Origin: Taudactylus pleione | Taxonomy: Eukaryota; Chordata; Amphibia; Anura; Myobatrachidae | Reading direction: 5' to 3' | Assembly (NCBI GenBank): GCA_031769625.1 | Contig: JAUIMM010000040.1 | Span: forward strand, 14,707,501-14,771,500 | Length of the DNA: 64,000 nt | Shown here: piece by piece, positions 57,661 through 64,000 of the stretch | Position numbering within the stretch: position 1 is the stretch's first letter | How the letters are laid out: every line of letters begins with the position of its first letter | Notes under the pieces: generated by a model | Seen by the model: only the letters and a program-made list of their open reading frames with translations | What the model was told of the DNA's origin: nothing | The model's database searches: none | Program-made: the position numbers and the translations under genes

Positions 57661-57769
57661 CTCAGAGTTGTGGCTGTGGTTTTCCATCATCAACACTCAC
57701 CTGTCCATGGCGCTTCATACATTATACATCACAGCCTGAGTAGGAGTCATTGGTGTGTCCTGTACAGTG

Positions 57770-58210
57770 GCTTATCTATAATGTGTGCAGTTTGTGCAGG
57801 GCACACGGGCCCCCGGGTCCAGGGGGACCCTGCACCGCACACCCTGCACCCATCTTAGTTTAAACCTACCTGTCTGTGGTCCCGCGTCGGGTGTCAGCGC
57901 TGCCCAGAACACCGGAAAATGGCCGCCGTGGCCATTTTTCCGGTGTTCTGAGCATGCGCAGTAGACTCCAGGCACACTCTAGTGCCCAGAGTCTACTGCG
58001 AATGCACAGAATTCTGGAAAATGGCCGCCGCAGCCATTTTTCCAGCATTCTGCGCATGCGCAGTAGACTCTGGGTGCACTCTAGTGCCCGGAGTCTACTA
58101 CTGCTGCGGTGGCTGGACAGCCGTGTCTGTCAGCTGCCGGCCACTACGGAGAGAGGAGGGGGCCCCGCACGGGGAGTGCACACGGGCCCCCTCCTCTCTT
58201 AAGATGCCCC
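57770..58210. repeat. Interspersed repeat R6 with an internal tandem duplication
   Basis: Begins TGGCTTATCTATAATGTGTG, with CAGGGCACACGGGCCCC. Two units of about 105 bp (about 57905-58010 and 58011-58110) each contain GGAAAATGGCCGCCG paired with its complement, then GCATGCGCAGTAGACTC and CACTCTAGTGCCC. Ends near CTCTCTTAAGATGCCCCTGG. Confidence 0.75.
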
Positions 58211-58492
58211 TGGTCCTGTATATCCAGCCTCCTGCTCACTGCCAGAAGCAGCATTCCCACTGCACTGTCAGTACTTTGATCAGGTGTCCACATGAGAATT
58301 GAAAACTCTGCAAAGCAGAAATATAATTGACCAGAATGACCACCATAAGAGAGATAGTCTGACATGCACTACTGCGTTTGTGTTGCTTCTCCACGTGTCT
58401 GTATTCCCTGGCATTCCATAAGGACGGATGGGCCCAGAAGACTCTCAGTACAGAGCCATCCAGTACCACTTCGCTGGACTGGTAGTATACTA

Positions 58493-58939
58493 TACAGGTT
58501 GAGTCTCCCATATCCAAAATGCTTGGGACCAGGGGTATTTTGGATATCAGAATATTCCGTAGTTTTTAATATTTGCATACCATAATGAAATATCTTGGGA
58601 ATGGGACCCAAATCTAAACACAGAATGCATTTATGTGTTATATACACCTTATACACACAGCCTGCAGGTAATTTTATACAATATTTTCAATAATTTTGTG
58701 GCTCAAACAAAGTTTGTGTATATACATGAAATTCATTTATGTTTCATATACACCTTATACACACAGCCTGAAGGTAATTTTATACCATATTTGTAATACT
58801 TAAATACTAAAACAAAGTTTGTGTACATGGAACCATAAAAAAGCAAAGGTCTCACTATCTCAGTCATGCTAAAAATATTCCATATTTCGGAATATTCCGT
58901 ATTTTTCGAAATATTTGGATATGGGAGACTCAACCTGTA
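58493..58939. mobile_element. Tigger-like (pogo) non-autonomous DNA element
   Basis: The element 58495-58937 starts CAGGTTGAGTCTCCCATATC and ends GATATGGGAGACTCAACCTG, with TA on both sides. TCCAAAATGCTTGGGACCAG and TATACACCTTATACACACAG inside are very like Tigger-type repeats familiar from mammalian genomes. An internal direct repeat (ATACACCTTATACACACAGC at about 58645 and 58748) is also present. Confidence 0.88.
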
Positions 58940-59334
58940 CTACAATTGTTACCATCTGCCGGTGTAAGATCACTACCACACTCTGCACACTACAAGGCCC
59001 AGCAACACACTAAGCTCCAGGCTGCCTATACATACAATTTGCATACTACTGCTACACATGTAATATCCGTGTGTCATTTGACAATAGTTGTTCTAACTGA
59101 TCACAAAAATATAACAGCTGTTTAAGCTGTACCACTTGTGGACTAACCAACACCAGCACCAACAACTGCGTTACACGAACACCACATGCATCTTGGCTAA
59201 GCACATAATACTCTGGTTTAACCCTTGTCTGGAGGACTATTGCTCCCAGCACAATCAGCTTGCACATTATAGTCACAGTCTACCATAATATCAGGTCATA
59301 CTTAGCTTGCTGTCAACCAGATATTCTGCTAAAA
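58940..59334 (+). other. Possible copia LTR region
   Basis: This roughly 390-bp stretch directly precedes a copia-type primer-binding site, so it could be a 5' LTR, but no second LTR is in the window and its exact ends cannot be placed. Confidence 0.4.
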
Positions 59335-59348
59335 GGTTATGAGCCCAG
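59335..59348 (+). promoter_or_regulatory. Copia-type primer-binding site (initiator-Met tRNA half)
   Basis: GGTTATGAGCCCAG complements the initiator-Met tRNA anticodon stem-loop (13 of 14 positions against GGTTATGGGCCCAG). Drosophila copia is known to prime from such a tRNA fragment. The site lies 180 bp before a copia-like gag start. Confidence 0.65.
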
Positions 59349-59514
59349 TAACCACGTGCTAGCAGACGCCATCACCATCTGCTAAAAGTCCAGATACCCT
59401 TACTGTGGAACACTCTGATAACAACCTCAGCAAGACTGCTGATGACACAGAATAAGAGGATCTGAGTGAGTACGGAAAGACCCTTATTCATCTGTATGAT
59501 AGAAATGGAGCAGC

Positions 59515-59583
59515 ATGAGTTTTGAAAAGCTGACAGGTGCTGAAAACTACACTACATGGACCTTTGCCTTGGGGATGCAGTTA
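59515..59583 (+). pseudogene. Ty1/copia gag N-terminal fragment
   Basis: From an ATG, the residues SFEKLTGAENYTTWTFALGM match the N-terminal signature of copia-type Gag (hydrophobic-L-x-G-x-NYxTW-x-F/K-x-M). This sequence precedes the capsid region in such proteins and is recognised as a retrotransposon gag leader domain. The similarity ends around QLYWEQG at 59590, where an unrelated repeat beginning CAGGGCCAAATTAAGGCCC takes over; the open frame runs on to 59697 only by chance. The initiator-tRNA-type primer site at 59335 upstream supports the call independently. Capsid, protease, integrase and RT are absent, so this is the 5' stub of a truncated element. Confidence 0.75.
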
Positions 59584-59589
59584 TATTGG

Positions 59590-59761
59590 GAGCAGGGCCA
59601 AATTAAGGCCCACGGGGGCCCAGGGGCAACAAAGATCTGGGGATCCTCACCAATAAAATTGACACTGCTGGCCCCCACCTATAATTCTGCCCTGTAGACC
59701 TTCCTCTCCGGTGTGCGGTGCCGGCGGGAGGGGGTAGACAGGGAGGGTGCAGTGTTGCCGC
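59590..59761. repeat. GC-rich interspersed repeat fragment
   Basis: CAGGGCCAAATTAAGGCCCA and GGGGCCCAGGGGCAACAAAG interrupt the copia fragment; followed by a G-rich spacer to the retroviral LTR. Confidence 0.5.
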
Positions 59762-61202
59762 TGTAAGAATTCTGGATTTGAACCTCTATACACTCCTGCC
59801 TATACCTTCTAATATCCTTCCTATAAACCTCTAAGGATGATGCTATTTTGCGTACGCAGTCATACAGTAAATAAAGACTCCAGACCTTGAACCTGTGGTT
59901 CCAAAGCACAAAGCATTATTCAAGTAAAAGTACAGTCAGTTACACGCTATGATCTAAGTACAATTTAGCGGAAAGAAATTATACAGACCCAAGTACAGTT
60001 ATACATACGCAAGCGTTCTGGACCAGATCCCGGCATCAGCAAGATAACCTCCGTCAATCAGCAATCAGCAAGAAGACTAGAAACCCAGGGTCAGAGCACA
60101 CATATTTATACCCCCCCAGAAATAGACAACACAATAGAGGAGTTTGTTGCTGATCCCATTGGTTCCCAGTGCGGGTGCATTTGTTACAGGGCATTTAACA
60201 GGTTGGTTCAAATGGACACAGAACAGCCTCTAACAGCTTGTTGCCTCCTCTATTTCCCCTGCATGCACAAAAATACATTTTGTTCTTTATGTCTTTACGG
60301 TCCATAAGTTGCGAACACATGTTCTGATCTTCACACCGTTGATACCGGAAAGCTGTGGATAAAGTGTGGATCAGTATAATATCAAACACGGCTTACTTAT
60401 CATGTATTAAACCTTAGATACCAAAATAGTCTTTATTTCACAGCATTTGTAATAAATGAATAAAACTTGGATCTTTTACTTTATAGCTATGAAACCTTTT
60501 GTGTAAGTGTGCATTATGTAAGTATTAGGGATATGGGAAAATACGCTAGTTAGGTTTATCTGATTTGAGGCGGATGTGCACGCATGCAGCTAAAAAACAG
60601 CATTCGCATGCAGGATATTGTGCATTCACTACTGAGCATCATGTTAGCAGCGCAACTGTGCGTAATGAGCGGTGTTTATGCATGAGATTCTATCTATGAT
60701 GGACTTAACATATATATATAGAACCGAGTAAATCCAAGTAAATCCGAGCCTGCACATCCCTAATATATATATATACATACACACACATATCTCATTCCTT
60801 ACTTACAGTTTCAAACTGCAATGCAAATGTGTTACCCCCAGCTGTGAAGCCGGGCAATTCTGTCTGGGTGTGGGACTAAAACCTGTTTAGGATTCATACA
60901 AATTCAATTGTGTAGATCAATGTCTGGGTTATATTACAATTGCCACAACTATACTTGTCTATATACAGGGATTCCCAATTTGTATGTAAAACACTCACAG
61001 TATTCTGGTGTATTGTTTATTCTATTTACTTTTCTCAGGGGCTGTTTTTCTAGTTGTTTTTGGTAGATTATCAAAAACATTGCCATCTGTACTTAGCTCA
61101 TGAGTTGTAACTTAAAATGGCGCTGGTAGCAAAATGGCGTCTTGCAGATTCTTGTTTCTAAAATGGAGTCTAGCTGCCATTCGCAAGATGGCGTCGCGCA
61201 CA
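59762..61202 (-). mobile_element. Endogenous retrovirus LTR, minus orientation
   Basis: Read on the minus strand from 61202 (TGTGCGCGACGCCATCTTGC) to 59762 (TTCTTACA), this aligns in order with 62376-63414. Shared blocks: GCCATTTT clusters, CTAACTAGCGT, GTATCTAAGGTTTA, TCTGGTCCAGAACGC, GGGTCTGTATAATTTC and CTTTGGAACCACA. A TATA-like TATAAATATG lies at about 60103-60110. It is longer than its partner because of insertions, including a hAT MITE end and AT repeats at 60700-60780. The flanks show no convincing target duplication. Confidence 0.78.
60720..60762. mobile_element. hAT MITE end fragment inside the LTR
   Basis: AAATCCGAGCCTGCACATCCCT with final A matches the terminus of the 256-bp hAT MITEs; only about 40 bp remain. 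Confidence 0.65.
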
Positions 61203-61940
61203 CTAATTTTTACGCTGATTCTGTCTCAGCCACTAATCCAGCATCGACAGCTGTCAGACACTTCCAGCCGGGGACTAGTGACTAGATTCACTGTGAGAGG
61301 AGCCGCCGTCTTGGTCACATACACATGCAGCAGCCACAGGCAGAGGAAGCGACGCCAACGCACAATGATCTACTGAACATTAGGAAACTCCTACTCTGCA
61401 TCCTGGTGATGGTGGGAGGACCCTAGGCAGCATATGATCACTGTTGGGAGCCTGCACTCTGCTGCTGCTCCCCAGCGCAAGTAAGTGACAGACACCGAGG
61501 AGTTACCTGCTCTCCCTGCTGGCGCCTGGGGGTCAACTGAGCCCATTAACTCTTAGTTTCCCCTGCCGGTCTGCCTGCATTCTGTAGCATGTGAGGGTGC
61601 AGACTGGGCCTGGGTGGGACTATGTTTGCGTCAGTGTGTGGGCCCCCAATGTATGGGGCACCTGGGTGACCGCCCTGTCAGTCCCACCTGTAATCCAGCT
61701 CTACTTAGTTGTGGAAGAACACTAGTAATCCTAGTGAAAATCCAAATTTTAAATATTAGATATGGGGACAATGGGTCTAGCAGTGGAATCATATATTTAA
61801 CTATAATCCATGGGAAAAATAAAGCATATGATATGTGGGTAACTCTGCAAAATACTTAGGAAGATAAAGGCTGAGGAGAATTAACCTGAGACACACATTG
61901 TATGCAACAAAGCTTATTGCTTGTAAGAACGTGATTCAGG
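61203..61940. other. Unassigned GC-richer sequence
   Basis: Contains GGAGCCGCCGTCTTGG, CCTGCTGGCGCCTGGGGGTC and, from 61610, GGGCACCTGGGTGACCGCCC. Short frames (61134-61376, 61614-61859) have no recognised domain. It separates two inverted LTRs. Confidence 0.4.
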
Positions 61941-62362
61941 GTCAGATTCAGAGATGGACGCTATTGCACAGTGCTGCGACTTTGTATGCAGATGCTGTGC
62001 AATAATATGCTCATTTGTAAATAGACACCTCCTGCTGGCTTCTGTGATCCGTTGCTGCAACCAAAGACTTCTGTGTGAAGATTGTCCATGTGAGTAACCC
62101 TCAGGTTACACAGGCTGACCGGTATTTTCACAGCGAAGCTGCGTTGAAAGACTCGCAAATGGTTTGACACTCCCCCTTTTTTTTTTACAGCGCTGGCCAT
62201 CGCCGCCCTGTCCACACCCCAAAATGGCCACAGTTTGTCCATCATGCAGCGGCTTTGGAGCCCTGGGTGTGATCTCGCAGAATGTATCAGCACATTCACA
62301 GATCTCACACCATTGGAGATGTACATTGTCGAAGTCGGATAATTGGCAAATACAGGATCGGT
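61941..62362. mobile_element. CTGATTCAGAG-family MITE, partial
   Basis: GGTCAGATTCAGAGATGGAC with GCAATAATATGCTC, resembling 12539-12982; the right terminus is poor. Confidence 0.55.
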
Positions 62363-62375
62363 TTAAAATTTAATC

Positions 62376-63414
62376 TGTGCAACGCCATTTTGCGAATGGC
62401 AATGAGATGCCATTTTGCAACAGACCGCCCAGTGCCATTTTAGTGAATCTCGCCCATTATAAGTACATACGGCAATTATATTATTTAGCGTCATGCGATT
62501 CCCACACAATAGAAAGAAGTGAAAAGTCCTCACCATATAAATACAGACAGTCACTAAAACATATACAATGATTAACCCTGCAAAACACGTACCATGGTGT
62601 ACTCCAAAAACATGTAGTAGCACAATGCTAACTAGCGTCTTTTCTCAATTCCCCAATACTTACATACTGCACACTTACATGAAAAGGTTCCCTAGCATTA
62701 GAGTGTAGTATTCAAGGGTTATTCAGTATTATTAATGTTGTGAAATAAATGTAATTTGATATCTAAGGTTTAGTACATGGTAAGCAGACCGTGTTTGGTA
62801 TTGTACTGATCCACTGTGTCTTTGCAGATTTCCGGTACCATCGGTGAGAAGATCGCAACATGTGTCTGCAAACTATGGACTATAGAGCGTTAAATATTAA
62901 AATGTACTTTGTAATGTAGCCAGCTTAGATTTATTATGCAGCGGGAAACAGGACACAAAGAGCTGTTGGAGGCTGGTTTGTGTCCATACGAATTGACCTA
63001 TGAACTATACTGTAACAGAAGAACCAGGAAGAAGAACCAATGGAATCATGCCAAACTGTTCTATTGTATTGCCTATCTCTGCTAGAGTATATATGTGGGC
63101 TCTCTAAACTTGGATGCCAGTCTTCTTGCCTTGCTGTTGACGGAGGTTTCTATATTGATGCCAGTATCTGGGTCCAGAGCGCGTGCGTATGTCACAACTG
63201 TACCTTGGGTCTGTATGATTTATTTGCGCTAATTGTATTTAGGTCACAGTGTGTAACCATCTGTTTTTATATTGAATAATAACTTTTTGTCCTTTGGAAC
63301 CACACTCAAAGTCTGAAAGCATTTATTTCTTGTGCGACAATTTTAGAAGGTATAGGTAGGTAGGAATAGGTAGGTAAGAATCGATAGGTAGGAATCGATA
63401 GTTGGGGGCTTACA
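62376..63414 (+). mobile_element. Endogenous retrovirus 5' LTR, plus orientation
   Basis: Starts TGTGCAACGCCATTTTGCG and ends GGGGGCTTACA (TGT..ACA ends). CGCCATTTTGC near the start resembles the YY1-binding upstream control region of gammaretroviral LTRs. TATATAT at 63088-63094 is a plausible TATA box; AATAATAA near 63273 with CTTTGGAACCACACTC follows as likely R-U5. The 3' edge is uncertain: TGGGGGCT at 63403-63410 looks like the start of a proline-tRNA primer site, which would end the LTR slightly earlier. Gamma- or epsilon-like affinity is inference. Confidence 0.75.
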
Positions 63415-63764
63415 GTGTGAATCATGCTACCGGTCACTTGGTAACACTCGGTCAGCGAACTCTCAGTAAAAGGGTGGAGACGCCATAGCAGGAGAACGCA
63501 TTGTGCCTTTGAAAATCTGCTACCACTTTGTTGCCGAGAGTCCGCTACCCGATATTGTAGTTTTGGCTCTCAGTGTGATTACAGTATTCAGTGATCAGTT
63601 AGGGTTATTTGAGCATTGTAATTTAACCACAAAGCCTTGGCTAAATTGTGATTGTGAACTGAGTAGAGGATGGACGAAATCACTGAAAAGGATAGGTGTT
63701 ATTGAATGCCTACATGTCTTTCACCAGTCTAAATCTCTATTGAAAAGCTTAGGATTCTCCCAGA
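63415..63764 (+). other. Retroviral leader region
   Basis: The 350 bp between the LTR and the gag ATG fits a retroviral 5' leader in length. The 98-codon frame starting with GTG at 63503 has no recognisable domain and is not called. Confidence 0.45.
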
Positions 63765-63857
63765 ATGGGAGCCAAGCAAACGGCAGAGATGTTAGATGAT
63801 GTGCTGCTGTTGGAAGTGCCTCTTGGGTCGGCACGGCATAAGGAGGTATTGAACAAT
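63765..63857 (+). pseudogene. Retroviral gag start, interrupted
   Basis: An ATG at 63765 opens a frame starting Met-Gly-Ala-Lys. Gly at position 2 is the N-myristoylation site of orthoretroviral matrix proteins. About 31 codons with acidic and Leu-rich matrix-like composition follow. At 63858 a CTGATTCAGAG-family MITE interrupts it, and the window ends before the frame can be picked up again. Evidence is positional (LTR, leader, ATG-Gly) and compositional; no matrix family can be named from so little. The copy is broken at this point by the insertion. Confidence 0.55.
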
Positions 63858-64000
63858 GGGCCTGATTCAGAGCTGCTCGTAAGCGGGCGCTCGTTCGCTA
63901 TGAGTGATGTTCGCACAACTGCACATGCGTATGGGTCGCAATGCGCATGCGCAAACCAGTCATTGCGGTCAGAAATCGTGCGCTCGCAAAACAGCGAGGG
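63858..64000. mobile_element. CTGATTCAGAG-family MITE, running off the window
   Basis: GGGCCTGATTCAGAGCTGC start, then GTAAGCGGGCGCTCGTTCGC and CAATGCGCATGCGCAAACC, the inverse order of the right halves of 15414-16000 and 33745-34343. Confidence 0.8.

Noticed and set aside
63503..63799. 98-codon frame in the retroviral leader
   Set aside because: It starts at GTG, has no known motif and overlaps the better supported ATG-Gly gag start in another frame.

Overview
This window looks like repeat-rich intergenic DNA from a vertebrate with a large genome, most probably a frog. No host gene, tRNA, rRNA or CRISPR array could be supported. The frog assignment is inference. It rests on palindromic MITEs of the kinds I associate with frog genomes, occurring beside a Penelope-like element, a gag-bearing LTR element, a Ty1/copia remnant, an endogenous retrovirus and hAT, Harbinger-like and Tigger-like DNA elements. 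All protein-coding traces belong to transposable elements and all are broken or partial.

Layout. 1-5069: degenerate minisatellites and a TTAGGG-like element. 5070-10149: a complete but frameshifted hAT transposon with 8-bp target duplications and internal tandem repeats. 10150-28086: stacked MITEs, foldback repeats, a Penelope-like RT fragment and several interspersed repeat families. 28087-32333: a second copy of the same hAT family in the opposite orientation, in which tandem repeats have displaced parts of the transposase gene. 32334-34910: nested MITEs. 34911-48050: a repeat whose core has grown into about 12 kb of a roughly 32-bp minisatellite, with higher-order units of about 2.69 kb and 1.09 kb, followed by a weaker second minisatellite. 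48508-55222: a foldback element split near its centre by a 6.0-kb LTR retrotransposon (5-bp duplication, minus-strand gag, no pol). 55223-59330: MITEs, including a Tigger-like element with TA duplication. 59335-59583: a Ty1/copia primer-binding site and gag start. 59762-64000: two LTRs of one endogenous retrovirus family in opposite orientation. The second leads into a gag start that is cut by a Harbinger-like MITE at the window edge.

The features do not form a gene system; they record successive insertion, nesting and tandem amplification. The most notable are the 12-kb higher-order minisatellite, the chimeric hAT copy, the LTR element whose zinc knuckle precedes its capsid-like domain, and the copia primer site complementary to the initiator-Met tRNA anticodon region. 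Very long open frames in 35-47.6 kb are artefacts of a stop-free repeat unit. Family names are from reading motifs by eye; no database search was possible.
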